A stretch of 64,000 nucleotides of DNA, from contig CBFIHP010000004.1 of NCBI GenBank assembly GCA_965662355.1, positions 62,001 through 126,000 on the forward strand, read 5' to 3'. The notes under the pieces are model-generated. The model was not told the DNA's origin. It worked only from the letters and a program-made list of their open reading frames with translations, and made no database searches. The stretch's first letter is position 1. Each line of letters opens with the position of its first letter. Shown in pieces: positions 18,443 to 27,355 of this stretch. The stretch comes from GCA-2683825 sp965662355 (GTDB lineage Bacteria; Planctomycetota; UBA1135; GCA-002686595). A program made the translations under genes and the position numbers.

Positions 18443-18642
18443 GCGTGGCCTCGGGGGTCGGGTTCCAGGGACTCTTCGGCCCCGTCCACGCGGAAGCTGA
18501 TGCCCGGTCCGAAGTTGCCTGGGCCTGCTCGCAGGCGAAATCCGAAAGAGCCCCACCGGGCCGGCACATGGGCCAGGAAAAAACCTCCCGGCCCCGGCTT
18601 GGGACTCGCAGACAAGCCCCGCTGCCGTACTCTCTTTGCCCC

Positions 18643-20115
18643 ATGCCCCTGCCCCGTCGATGTCACCCCCGCGCCCCCGCCGGGGGCCTGCTCGTGGCCT
18701 TTTTCGCGCCGCTACTCTTGTTCGGATCCGCCTGCGGTCCCGGCGGCGCTGCCGACGGCACCTCCGGGCGACGCGAACCGCCCCGCATAGGTAACCCCGA
18801 AGAGCTCGACCAGCGAGTCGTCGAGCGGATCGACGAGGCCCGCCAGGCCGTGCTCCAGCGCCCCGACGACCCGCGCACCTGGGCTGCCCTCGGGATGATC
18901 TTCGAGAACGAACGAATGCGGGGTCGAGCGGTCGAATGCTACGCAGAAGCCGCCCGCATGGATCCCGATGAAGCTCGTTGGTGGTTTCACATGGCCGGCG
19001 CGTTGAGCAAGATCGATCGCAACGACGAGGCGATCGAAGCCATCGAGACGTCGCTGGGATTGCACGCGGACTACGCTCCCAGCCACGCGCGCCTTGGCAA
19101 CTTCAAGTTCGAAGCCGGCTACCTCGACGAAGCGCGTGCCGCCTATGAGCACTCGATTGAAGTCGACACCACCTATCCCGGAGGATGGGTCGGGCTGGCG
19201 CGAGTGCAATTGCAGATGGACGAAACCGAAGCCGCGATCGAGATTCTCGAACGCGTGCTGGAGGAACGTCCCCAGGACCTCCTGGTCAAGCGCGTGCTCG
19301 TCGGCGCCTATCGTCAGGCGGGGCGCCCCGGCGAACTGGAACTCCCGGACGACGCGAGCCCCAAGACAGAACGCTGGCCGGACCCCTGGGCGGAAGAAGT
19401 GCGCGCACATCAAGACGATCCGGCGCTGCGCAGGGTCACTAAATTTCTCATGGAGGGCAAGCAACTCGAGGCCCTCGCGGTGCTCGAGAAATTACGCGAC
19501 AAGGCCCAGTCGCCCGACGACGAACGCGCCTACCTTTCACAGCTCGCGGGCATCTACCTTTCGCTCGAGCGCATGCGGGATGCCGAAACGGCCTACCGGC
19601 GGTTGTTGCAGATCCAACCCGAGAACTCTCAGGTTCTACTTAGCCTGGCCGAGGTCTATGAGAAGAAGGGCGAGCTTCCGAACGCCGTGCAAGCCATGCG
19701 CAAGGCGCTCGAGTTGAACCCCAACTATGCGCCCGGGTATCGCCAAGCGGGGAGAATCTACTACAAGGCCACGCTCTTTGCGGAAGCGGCGGAGGCCTTC
19801 GAAAAAGTGCGCGCCTACGACAAGGACAGCACGGGCATTCTCTACCTCCTGAGCATGTCCCGTTTCGGCGAAAAAAACTGGGAAGCCGCGGAGGCGTGCT
19901 TCATGGAATTGCTGGAGGCCGAGCCGGACCATGCGGACGGCTGGTTTGGCTTCGCGCGCACGAACCTCAAGTTGCGTCGCCTCGACAAAGCCGAGAGAGC
20001 GCTCGAAACGGCCAAGGCCAAGGGCTTTGCAGACGAACAGATGATCAAACAAGTCACCGGATCGCTTCAACGCGCTCGCCAACGGGCAGCAGCAAGAGGA
20101 GTCCAGGGCGGATGA
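18643..20115 (+). CDS. TPR-repeat lipoprotein coupled to FG-GAP protein
   Basis: 490 residues from ATG 18643, where a lipoprotein leader begins (LLVAFFAPLLLFGSACGPG). The mature protein is a long TPR array: DPRTWAALGMIFENERMRG, ADYAPSHARLGNFKFEAGY, AETAYRRLLQIQPENSQVLL, NAVQAMRKALELNPNYAPGY and others, about ten units with a less regular linker near the middle. Its TGA overlaps the ATG of the following FG-GAP/ASPIC gene (ATGA at 20112-20115), so the two are translated together and probably work together. TPR proteins paired with CRTAC1-like proteins are common in Planctomycetota, but the pair's function is not established. Confidence 0.88.
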   Translation: MPLPRRCHPRAPAGGLLVAFFAPLLLFGSACGPGGAADGTSGRREPPRIGNPEELDQRVVERIDEARQAVLQRPDDPRTWAALGMIFENERMRGRAVECYAEAARMDPDEARWWFHMAGALSKIDRNDEAIEAIETSLGLHADYAPSHARLGNFKFEAGYLDEARAAYEHSIEVDTTYPGGWVGLARVQLQMDETEAAIEILERVLEERPQDLLVKRVLVGAYRQAGRPGELELPDDASPKTERWPDPWAEEVRAHQDDPALRRVTKFLMEGKQLEALAVLEKLRDKAQSPDDERAYLSQLAGIYLSLERMRDAETAYRRLLQIQPENSQVLLSLAEVYEKKGELPNAVQAMRKALELNPNYAPGYRQAGRIYYKATLFAEAAEAFEKVRAYDKDSTGILYLLSMSRFGEKNWEAAEACFMELLEAEPDHADGWFGFARTNLKLRRLDKAERALETAKAKGFADEQMIKQVTGSLQRARQRAAARGVQGG

Positions 20116-21764
20116 GGAAGCCGCTGATGTCGGGCGTGGGCCTCATCCTCGTATTCGCCGGCTGTGGTGAGCACGCGGAAGCCCCCACGGAAAAAGGCTG
20201 GTTCGAGGAGAGTGCCCAGGCGCGTGGCATCGATTTCGAATGGGTGTCGGGACATAACGAGCGTTTCTACTTCCCGGAGATCATGGGCGGCGGTGCGGCG
20301 CTCTTCGACATGGATACCGACGGCGACCTGGATATCTACCTGGTCCAGGCCGGGCGCATCGACGAAGAAGAACGGCCGCCCAACCAGCTGTACGAAAACC
20401 AGGGTCCGGTCGATGCGGGGCGCTTCGCGAACATCACCGCGGAGAGCGGCGCCGGCGATCGCGGCTATGGAATGGGCGTCGCGGCCGGCGACTTCGATGA
20501 CGACGGGCGCGTGGATCTCTACGTCACGAACGTGCAGGCCAACGTGCTCTTGCGGAACGCCGGCGACATGCACTTCGAGGACGTCACGCAAACGGCCGGG
20601 GTGGGCGATCCGGTATGGACAGCCAGCGCCGGATTCGTGGATTACGACGCGGACGGGGATCTGGACCTCTACGCTGTGAACTACATCTACTGGTCCGCCG
20701 CCGAAGAGATTTCGTGCTATTCGAAGCCCCATCCTTCGGACTATTGCAGTCCCAAGTCCTACGACGCTCCGGCTCGTGATTCACTGTTCGAGAACAAGGG
20801 CGACGGAACTTTCGAGGATGTGTCCGCACAAGTCGGACTTCAGGCCAGCCGGGGAAACGGGCTGGGGTGTGTCTTCTCGGATTTCGACAACGATGGTCGC
20901 GTCGACATCTTCGTCGCTAACGACGGGATGAAGAATCAGCTCTGGCACAACGTCGATGGAAAGCGCTTCGAGGACATTGCAGCGCACATGGGATGTGCCG
21001 TCGACCAGGACGGTCGCGAGAAGGCCGGCATGGGAACGACGGCAGCGGACATCGATGACGACGGCGACGAGGATCTCCTGGTCGTCAACCTCGCCGGCGA
21101 GCCGGACTCCTTCTTTCGCAACGACGGCGAGTTCTTCGCGGATCGCACCCCGCTGATCGGGCTCGCGAGCGTTTCGCGACCGTTCACGCGCTTTGGCCTC
21201 GGAATGGCCGACTTCGACAACAACGGCTACCTCGATATCTACCAGGCCAACGGACGCGTCACGCGCGCCCCGGAGGTCACGGGTCCGCGCCCCTTCGATG
21301 AGGAGAACCTGCTCTTTCGGGGGACGCCCCGGGGGCGCTTCGAGGAAGTCACCCCGCGCGGGGGCAGCGCCAAGACCCTGCGCGCCACCAGTCGCGCTGC
21401 GGCCTTTGGCGATGTCGACGGCGATGGTGGCGTCGACATCCTGGTGGTCAACCGCGACTCGCGCGCCTACCTATTGATCAACCGGATCGGCGTGCAGGGA
21501 CGTTGGGTCGGCTTTCGTCTGCTCGAAAGGAGCGGTCGCCCGGCCCTGGGGGCAACTCTGAGCTGTCGCATGGGCGAACGCACGCTGACCCGCCGAGCAC
21601 GTAGTGCATTCAGCTACTGTGCCGCGAACGATCCGACCATCCACATCGGCCTTGGAGAGGCCACGCAGGTGTCCGATGTCATGGTCACCTGGGCCGATGG
21701 CACGCAGCAGGCGCTCGGGACCTACTCAGCGGGTAAGATCGTGGATGTTCGCCGCGAGGAATGA
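20112..21764 (+). CDS. FG-GAP/VCBS repeat lipoprotein with ASPIC/UnbV domain
   Basis: 550 residues from ATG 20112, which gives a lipoprotein leader (MSGVGLILVFAGCGEH). Several FG-GAP/VCBS calcium-binding repeats follow: ALFDMDTDGDLDIYLVQAG, AAGDFDDDGRVDLYVTN, GFVDYDADGDLDLYAVN, VFSDFDNDGRVDIFVAN, ADIDDDGDEDLLVVN. Each carries the Asp-rich D-x-D-x-D-G loop, which together form a seven-bladed propeller. The C-terminal ~90 residues (WVGFRLLERSGRPALGATL to TWADGTQQALG) are the ASPIC/UnbV domain, so the protein belongs to the CRTAC1 family. It is probably surface-bound. It is coupled to the upstream TPR gene by a 4-base overlap. Confidence 0.93.
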   Translation: MRKPLMSGVGLILVFAGCGEHAEAPTEKGWFEESAQARGIDFEWVSGHNERFYFPEIMGGGAALFDMDTDGDLDIYLVQAGRIDEEERPPNQLYENQGPVDAGRFANITAESGAGDRGYGMGVAAGDFDDDGRVDLYVTNVQANVLLRNAGDMHFEDVTQTAGVGDPVWTASAGFVDYDADGDLDLYAVNYIYWSAAEEISCYSKPHPSDYCSPKSYDAPARDSLFENKGDGTFEDVSAQVGLQASRGNGLGCVFSDFDNDGRVDIFVANDGMKNQLWHNVDGKRFEDIAAHMGCAVDQDGREKAGMGTTAADIDDDGDEDLLVVNLAGEPDSFFRNDGEFFADRTPLIGLASVSRPFTRFGLGMADFDNNGYLDIYQANGRVTRAPEVTGPRPFDEENLLFRGTPRGRFEEVTPRGGSAKTLRATSRAAAFGDVDGDGGVDILVVNRDSRAYLLINRIGVQGRWVGFRLLERSGRPALGATLSCRMGERTLTRRARSAFSYCAANDPTIHIGLGEATQVSDVMVTWADGTQQALGTYSAGKIVDVRREE

Positions 21765-21901
21765 GGTAGACCCCTTGGTCTCAAGATCAGCCGTTTCGCT
21801 CTCATCCTGAGCGATCGCGGGTCGTCGATACGTTGGTGCGGCAGCTTCGAGAGCAAGAACTGGGGGTGGTGTGCGACTCCGAATCAGACGCCGTACATCG
21901 A

Positions 21902-23911
21902 CTACCAGTTGAGGATCTCTTTGGGCGCCGAAAACTCGTCCGTCCATATCGACGCCCGCTCACCGAAACCATCGAGTCGATTGGCTTGGCGCAACACACC
22001 GGGGCCGAAGGCGGACGGCCTTTCCGCGAGCAAGACCCATGTCGACTTCAAGGCCGCGTGGGTCGGGTCTTCCCCCTGGGAGATCCATACCCCCGCGAGA
22101 CCCAGCTCGCGTGCTTGGGTCGCGACGAGATCGAGCAGGTCGAGGTATACGTTCGTCACGTTGACCGCGATGATCCCACCGGGGGCGAGATGGTCGCGAT
22201 ACAGCTCGAAGGCTTCCTGCGTCAGCAAGTGGGCTGGCGGCGCGTCTCCGCTGAAGGCATCGAGCACGAGTAGATCGAAGCCCTTTTCGCTTTCCGCCTC
22301 GAGGCTGGATCGACCATCGCCGAGGATCACCTCGACATCGGCTTTGCTCTCCTTCAGATAGAAGAACAGCTCGTTCGCGACGGCTATCACCTTGGGATCG
22401 ATTTCGTAGAAACGAATGCGATCGCCCGGCCGGCCATAGGCCGCCAGAGTTCCCACGCCCAGCCCGATGACACCCACGTGCCGCGGTCGATCCTGCGCCA
22501 GATCGTTCCACGCAAGTCCAATTCCGCTGATCGGCGTGAAGTACGCGGTCGGCAAATGACGGAAGCCGTCGCCCAGGTACTGCATTCCATGCACGATCAC
22601 GCCATGCCCATACTCATAGCGAGCGCGAGGCGTCCCCTCCTCGATCACCTTGACGGTCTGTGTGCCGAAGAAGTTGCGCGATCGATGGATCACCCCCTCC
22701 TCTTCGTTGAAGGCTTGCAGGCCGAGATAGCCGAGGAGCACCACCGGCACGAGCCCTGATTCCAGCTTGACGCTGGCCCACAAGCTCGACGGGGGCCGGG
22801 GGTCGCGCCTCCCGGTCCAGAAGGCGACCGCCGTGGTCGCGATCAATAGCAACGGAAACTCGCTGAGCCGCTCGAAGACCGCGGGCGAGACGATCGCCAC
22901 CAGAACACCTCCCAGCGCACCGCCTGTCGCGATCGCGAGGTAGTACCCGGTCAGACCATCAGCCCGGGGCCGACGGCGATACAGCTCGCCGTGCATGACC
23001 ATGCACGCACAGAAAAGAACCGTGTTCTGTAGAACCAGGTGCCAACGGAAGCTCGGGGTTTGGAGGTGCAGCTGCCCCGCCAGGAGCAATGCGCCCACAC
23101 CGAGAAGGCGTACGAACAGACCCCTGTGATAGAGGGGGCGCTCTCGAAAGCACAGGACGAACGAGAGCAAGTGCAGACTGAGGGGCAACACCCACAGGAA
23201 CGGAAAGGGCGGCACGTTCTCCGAAAGCCGGTTCGTCACGGCCAGGAGCAAGGCGCTCGAAAGACCCGGCAGGATCAACCACAGGGGATGCCACCCGCCC
23301 ACGGAAGCGGAGCTCTCCCTCACATCCGGTACACCTGCACGTCGCATGCCTCGCCCCGCAACGAGAAAACACACCACCAGGAGACCGAAGCCCATCTGCC
23401 AGGCGAACGCCTGCTCACCTCGCCTGAGCGCGGGCTCGAACAAGAAGGGATAGCCGAACAGCGCGATCAACGCGGCCAGGTTCGACGTCGCATACAACCG
23501 ATAGGGAGACTCGCCCGGATGGACCCGCGCAAACCAGCTTTGAATCAGCGGCGCCGTCGCGGACAGGAGCAGGTACGGCAAACCGATATGGGCAGCCAGG
23601 ATGCGCAACGCCGCCCAGGTCGGATCCTCGCCACCTTCAGGACGCCACGCTTCCCCGGGCACGACGTTCTGCGTCACGGCCGTCAGAACCAGGAGACTAC
23701 AGTGCACGCCCACCTGGAGTTTCCCGCTCAGGCGCGACAGCACGTGGGCATAAGCATATCCCGCGACCAACCCCACCTGGAAGAAGAGCAGGCTTACCGT
23801 CCACACCGCCGCCCCACCCCCGAACCAGGGCAAGAGGAAGCGCCCCATCATCGGTTGACAGAAGAAGAGCAGGAACGCTCCCAGAAAGGTTGCCAGGGCA
23901 TGCACAGCCAT
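21902..23911 (-). CDS. Membrane-fused spermidine synthase-like protein
   Basis: 669 residues. The N-terminal ~390 residues carry about ten hydrophobic segments, starting FLGAFLLFFCQPMMGRFLLPWFGGGAAVW, the signature of the MFS-like half of these fusions. The C-terminal half is a spermidine synthase-type Rossmann fold: VGVIGLGVGTLAAYGRPGD binds the decarboxylated-SAM-like ligand, FYEIDPKVIAVA holds the acidic residue, and ILGDGRSSLE and LLVLDAFSGDAPPAHLLT follow. Members may make polyamines or methylate, but the fusion has not been assigned a firm reaction. It stands alone and leftward, with 137 bases of nothing recognisable after its stop. Confidence 0.85.
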   Translation of the reverse strand: MAVHALATFLGAFLLFFCQPMMGRFLLPWFGGGAAVWTVSLLFFQVGLVAGYAYAHVLSRLSGKLQVGVHCSLLVLTAVTQNVVPGEAWRPEGGEDPTWAALRILAAHIGLPYLLLSATAPLIQSWFARVHPGESPYRLYATSNLAALIALFGYPFLFEPALRRGEQAFAWQMGFGLLVVCFLVAGRGMRRAGVPDVRESSASVGGWHPLWLILPGLSSALLLAVTNRLSENVPPFPFLWVLPLSLHLLSFVLCFRERPLYHRGLFVRLLGVGALLLAGQLHLQTPSFRWHLVLQNTVLFCACMVMHGELYRRRPRADGLTGYYLAIATGGALGGVLVAIVSPAVFERLSEFPLLLIATTAVAFWTGRRDPRPPSSLWASVKLESGLVPVVLLGYLGLQAFNEEEGVIHRSRNFFGTQTVKVIEEGTPRARYEYGHGVIVHGMQYLGDGFRHLPTAYFTPISGIGLAWNDLAQDRPRHVGVIGLGVGTLAAYGRPGDRIRFYEIDPKVIAVANELFFYLKESKADVEVILGDGRSSLEAESEKGFDLLVLDAFSGDAPPAHLLTQEAFELYRDHLAPGGIIAVNVTNVYLDLLDLVATQARELGLAGVWISQGEDPTHAALKSTWVLLAERPSAFGPGVLRQANRLDGFGERASIWTDEFSAPKEILNW

Positions 23912-23998
23912 CGGGGCGGGAGCATAGCAGCCAGGTCCGACGCGTAGAATTAACTACTTTCACCAAGGCATCCACACGCTCCATTCGGATCTCTCTCT

Positions 23999-24022
23999 GT
24001 CAGCAATTCCCCCCTTGCTGAC
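23999..24022. other. Perfect 8-bp inverted repeat
   Basis: GTCAGCAA (23999-24006) and TTGCTGAC (24015-24022) form a perfect stem around a C-rich 8-base loop. It lies 88 bases upstream of the start of the spermidine-synthase-like gene and is not followed by a T-run, so it is more likely a regulatory or operator-like site than a terminator. Confidence 0.35.
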
Positions 24023-24147
24023 GGTTTACCAAAGAGACTGGCCTCGGGAAGTTGCTCGCAGGCCGCGTTTTCACCCCAATGCCTTTCCCCCCTAGACTCC
24101 AGACAAAGGCTAATCCGACGTTTAGACGGTGGCGGTAGGAGAAGCCG

Positions 24148-24187
24148 GAGTCGAGAGTGCAGCTTGCAGAGTCGAGAGTGCAGCTTG
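24148..24187. repeat. Short tandem direct repeat, 21-bp period
   Basis: The 19-base sequence starting GAGTCGAGAGTGCAGC occurs at 24148-24166 and again at 24169-24187, with two bases between. It lies 43 bases left of the 123-bp repeat copy and shows no coding character. Confidence 0.7.
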
Positions 24188-24230
24188 GGGCACACCTCCC
24201 GGCGGGTTCGCATAAGCCCGTGTGGCCAGG

Positions 24231-24270
24231 GCCGAACCGATCTATCGAGACCGGTTCGGCTTCATTTTTT
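24231..24270 (+). terminator. Intrinsic terminator inside left repeat copy
   Basis: A 9-bp stem GCCGAACCG (24231-24239) / CGGTTCGGC (24252-24260) with a 12-base loop is followed by a T-rich tract. It is a duplicate of the terminator at 27357-27396. No gene on this strand ends just before it. Confidence 0.6.
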
Positions 24271-24279
24271 GAGGCGACC

Positions 24280-24352
24280 CTACGAGAGCATGACGCCGGC
24301 GATCTCCCGCGCGATCCTGGCCGCGACCATCGCGGTCATGCCGCTCGGATCG
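24280..24352 (-). pseudogene. Duplicated 3' end of the arginase-like gene
   Basis: These 73 bases are identical to the last codons and stop of the arginase-like gene at 27406-28215; read leftward they give DPSGMTAMVAARIAREIAGV and the following stop. No upstream part of the gene is present, so it is a dead fragment carried by the repeat. Confidence 0.85.
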
Positions 24353-24424
24353 ACGAGGTGGAGCTCCTATCAAGCGAACAACTTCGGGCTGCACGACGTG
24401 CATGGCAACGTCTGGGAATGGGCG
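24353..24424 (+). pseudogene. Fragment of an FGE-sulfatase domain gene
   Basis: Directly after the left repeat copy the plus strand reads SYQANNFGLHDVHGNVWEW, the hallmark core of FGE-sulfatase proteins (compare FGLFEVHGNVFEWC in the kinase fusion at 8463-11225). The reading then degrades, although RATRALVRNR in another frame near 24554-24590 is reminiscent of the end of such domains. No start, kinase or upstream FGE part is present. It is a decayed piece whose source gene is not in the window; its DNA differs from the kinase-FGE gene. Confidence 0.7.
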
Positions 24425-24717
24425 AGGTGCGGTGCAAGGGCTGACTTCAAGCCTTCGGGCAAGACAGCAACGCCGACCCTAAAGATGACGGCGATGGCTT
24501 ATAGCACCGCTCAAAAAGGCCCATCGGATCCAATGGGAACTCCTTGAAAGCGGGAGAAGGGCCACCAGAGCACTGGTGCGCAATCGCACACCCCTGCTGT
24601 GCATCCGGCCAGGGTTGCCTCGCTTCGGGATCGAAAGGAGCCTGTTTTTTTCGGGCCCCGGAACGGCGAAGAACACTGTGAAAACCCCGGAAGGCCTAAA
24701 AGAGCCGGCGGGGCCAA

Positions 24718-24737
24718 CGAAGCGCTGCTTCGTTTTT
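24718..24737 (+). terminator. Intrinsic terminator-like hairpin before lipoprotein gene
   Basis: CGAAGC (24718-24723) pairs with GCTTCG (24727-24732) across a 3-base loop and is followed at once by TTTTT. It lies 96 bases upstream of the start codon at 24833, so it either ends an upstream transcript or acts in the leader of that gene. Confidence 0.55.
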
Positions 24738-24832
24738 CTCTTCGTGGGAACAGCCCTTGCTCAGTAGGGACTGGAGAGTGTGCGAGCCTCGTGGGGGCTT
24801 CTCCCCTGTCACCTGATCTGGAGAGAACAGTG

Positions 24833-26956
24833 ATGAAGAGTTGGATTGGATGGAATGCTGTCGTTTGCGGTATTGCGCTGGGTACGTTCGCCTGTGGTCC
24901 GAGCGGTAATGGCGTCGTAGACGAGCCCGGAACACCCCCGAACCTGCCTCCCCAGGCCATCGTTCAATTCCCGATGACCGATATCGTGACGGATGCTCCG
25001 GAGATCACCGTTACGGGGAGTGCGTTTGACTTGAATGGAGTCGCCTCCGTGCGTGTCAACGGTGTCTTGGCCAGCACCACGGATGGCTTCTCCAATTGGA
25101 GCGCAAAGGTTCCGCTCAGCATCGGCGGCGTACGCATGCTTACGGTCCGAACGGAGGACCAGCTTGGGGCGGTGGATCTGACCGCGGCCCAGGTTCAGGT
25201 GGAGCGACGTGCCTGCATTCCCGCTCGTCTAGGCGGGATCTTCTTTGACACCGTTCGCAATCGGATCCTCTCCATCGATGAGGCGGGGGGAGCGCTCTAT
25301 CGGATGTCGACGATCGCCGGTGCGGCCTGCAATCTGGTTTCTGGCGATGGCTCCGGGCTTGGCCCTTCCTTCGGAGCGCTCGGTGGTCTCGACTACTCCA
25401 TCACTTTGGATGAAGCGGTGATCACCGGCGCCGATGGTGATCTTTGGCGAGTCCAGCTCGTCGATGGACGGCGCACGAGGTTTACGACCAACTACTCAGG
25501 GACCTTTGGGGACCTGGCCTACAGCACCATTTCAAACGGTGCCTATGTCGTCGATCCTGTCGCAAACAGGCTCTTGGCGGTACAGCTGAATACAACCGAC
25601 GACACGGGTGTCGTAACTGTGCTCACCAGCTCGGACGCAAGCCTGACCCAGCCCAGAGGTGTCGCATTCCATACCGTGACGGGGCAGCTGCTCTTGAGCG
25701 ATGCCACGGGCAAGCTGGTCTCTTTCGACACCAACACCGGAGCGCGCGAGGAGCTGTCCGGGCCCACGCGCGGCACAGGTCCCGCTTTCGGCAGCCCCCA
25801 TGGAGTCACCGTTCACTTTGCGTCGCGACGCGCTTTCGTCACCGATGTCGGCCGCAAAGCCATCTTCGAGGTCGATCTGTTGAGCGGTGACCGCCGGATC
25901 GTTGCCGACGGTGTCGGGCCGGATCTGGTCTTCCCCGTGTCCGTCAGGGTCGATCAAGCGGCTGGCCGTCTCTGGGTCAGCGATCCCGCCGCCCGTTCCT
26001 TGGTCTCGGTGGATCTGGGAACCGGCAACCGCATCTCGATCTTCGGATCCGCCGTCGGCGCCGGGCCGTCCCTGACACGCCTGACCGGAGTGGCGAAGCT
26101 AGAAGAGCTCAACACATTGTTCGTCATCGACGCGGAAACAAAATCGATCTACAACGTGCGGCCCTCCGATGGTCAGCGTTCGCTCGTTTCTGGACCCTCG
26201 ATGGGATCGGGCCTTCAACTGGTCCAACCGCGCGCGTTGGTTGCGGAAGCCTTTGGACTGCCTGGGGGGAACCTGATGCTGCTCGACGATGGAAAAAACG
26301 CCGCGGTGCGCGTGCGCACGTCGACGGGTGAACGCAGCGTGGTGACCGGTTCTGCAACGGGCAGCGGGCCCGCGTTGGTCCGGCCCAGCGATATGGATAC
26401 GCGTACGACGATCCTCTTTCCACCCTCGGCACTCGAGGCCTATGTCGCGGATCGTGGCAATGGCAATGACGGACCGGCGGTTCTCGGCGTGGCCCTGGAA
26501 GATGGTGCGCGACAGATTCTGTCCGGCCGCGGAATCGGACGCGGAGCGCCTTTGGTCGATCCGGCCGCCCTCGTATTTGACACGCTGGCGCTGCGCATCT
26601 TGATCGTGGATACAGCCACGGATCTTTTGGTGACCATCGACCCGGATACGGGAGATCGAATCGCTCTGTCGAGCCCGGGCCAGGGGCCGTCGCTGGTGGA
26701 AACCGTCGATCTGCGTTTCGATCGTGGATCCAACAGGGCTCAAGTGCTCACAGCCGATCGATTGATCGCGATCGATCTCGATACGGGAAAGCGCGAGGTC
26801 ATGTCGGGACCGGAACGTGGTGGAGGACCGTCCTTCGTCAAACCGAACAGTCTTTCCTATGACGCCATTCGGCGCATCGCTTGGATCGCGGACGAAGGAC
26901 GTGGCCTGATGGCCATCGAGGCCGTGAGCGGGGATCGCGTGCTGCGCGCGCGCTAG
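24833..26956 (+). CDS. Beta-propeller (NHL-like) lipoprotein with Ig-like N-terminus
   Basis: 707 residues from ATG 24833, preceded by GGAGAG at good spacing and starting a lipoprotein leader (VVCGIALGTFACGPSG); the open frame upstream lacks these. After the anchor comes an Ig-like segment (EITVTGSAFDLNGVASVRVN). Then many ~45-residue blade repeats of the type LLSDATGKLVSFDTNTGARE, AFVTDVGRKAIFEVDLLSGDRR and LWVSDPAARSLVSVDLGTGNR, with spacer SGP.RG.GP.F. This indicates a propeller of six or more blades. It probably binds something at the cell surface. It is the only intact gene in the block bounded by the 123-bp repeats. Confidence 0.85.
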   Translation: MKSWIGWNAVVCGIALGTFACGPSGNGVVDEPGTPPNLPPQAIVQFPMTDIVTDAPEITVTGSAFDLNGVASVRVNGVLASTTDGFSNWSAKVPLSIGGVRMLTVRTEDQLGAVDLTAAQVQVERRACIPARLGGIFFDTVRNRILSIDEAGGALYRMSTIAGAACNLVSGDGSGLGPSFGALGGLDYSITLDEAVITGADGDLWRVQLVDGRRTRFTTNYSGTFGDLAYSTISNGAYVVDPVANRLLAVQLNTTDDTGVVTVLTSSDASLTQPRGVAFHTVTGQLLLSDATGKLVSFDTNTGAREELSGPTRGTGPAFGSPHGVTVHFASRRAFVTDVGRKAIFEVDLLSGDRRIVADGVGPDLVFPVSVRVDQAAGRLWVSDPAARSLVSVDLGTGNRISIFGSAVGAGPSLTRLTGVAKLEELNTLFVIDAETKSIYNVRPSDGQRSLVSGPSMGSGLQLVQPRALVAEAFGLPGGNLMLLDDGKNAAVRVRTSTGERSVVTGSATGSGPALVRPSDMDTRTTILFPPSALEAYVADRGNGNDGPAVLGVALEDGARQILSGRGIGRGAPLVDPAALVFDTLALRILIVDTATDLLVTIDPDTGDRIALSSPGQGPSLVETVDLRFDRGSNRAQVLTADRLIAIDLDTGKREVMSGPERGGGPSFVKPNSLSYDAIRRIAWIADEGRGLMAIEAVSGDRVLRAR

Positions 26957-27355
26957 GAAGCCTTCATGCTCCGGGCAGAGCCTTCTATGCCAGACGTGCT
27001 AGGACCTGGTCTGGAAGGGGCGCTTTGAGAGGCTCAGAAGCGGAAATTCGCGCCCACGCACACATCACTGCACGCCCTTCTCCCACACCGCCGAGCATAG
27101 GTGTTCCAAGCTCAGCTTTTGCGACCCCCTCCAGCCCTCGGCCTGCCCCACGATCTTGGAGCCCAATGGGGCCCTCTTGGCAGCCATTCAGAAATCCTTC
27201 ACCGACGAAGAGAACGGAGAGAGCGTCCACTACAGCGCCCTCTTGGCTCTTGGAACCCTTTCGGGCCGCTTGGTTGTAATCGAGGAGCAGTCGAGACGGT
27301 GGCCAAGGCCAAGATGGGTGCGTGAACATCTCCGCATGAACTCACGAGTCCATCC
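26957..27355. other. Non-coding tail of the repeat-bounded block
   Basis: No frame here shows a recognisable domain, and the short open frames on both strands contradict one another. A plus-strand frame (ALLAAIQKSFTDEENGES) looks faintly protein-like but has no start context or relatives I recognise. It may be decayed gene material like that at the left end of the block. Confidence 0.5.

Larger units (their letters stand above)
24230..24352. repeat. 123-bp direct repeat, left copy
   Basis: This stretch is identical base for base to 27356-27478, 3126 bases downstream. The right copy contains the intrinsic terminator and the last 73 bases of the arginase-like gene; this copy carries the same pieces without the gene. 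Sequences outside both ends differ between copies. The pair brackets a 3.0-kb block with one lipoprotein gene. Confidence 0.95.

Noticed and set aside
24230..24640. Diversity-generating retroelement (FGE/lectin-like fragment near a repeat)
   Set aside because: No reverse transcriptase gene in the window. The two repeat copies are identical rather than differing at A positions, and the repeat does not cover the lectin-like part.
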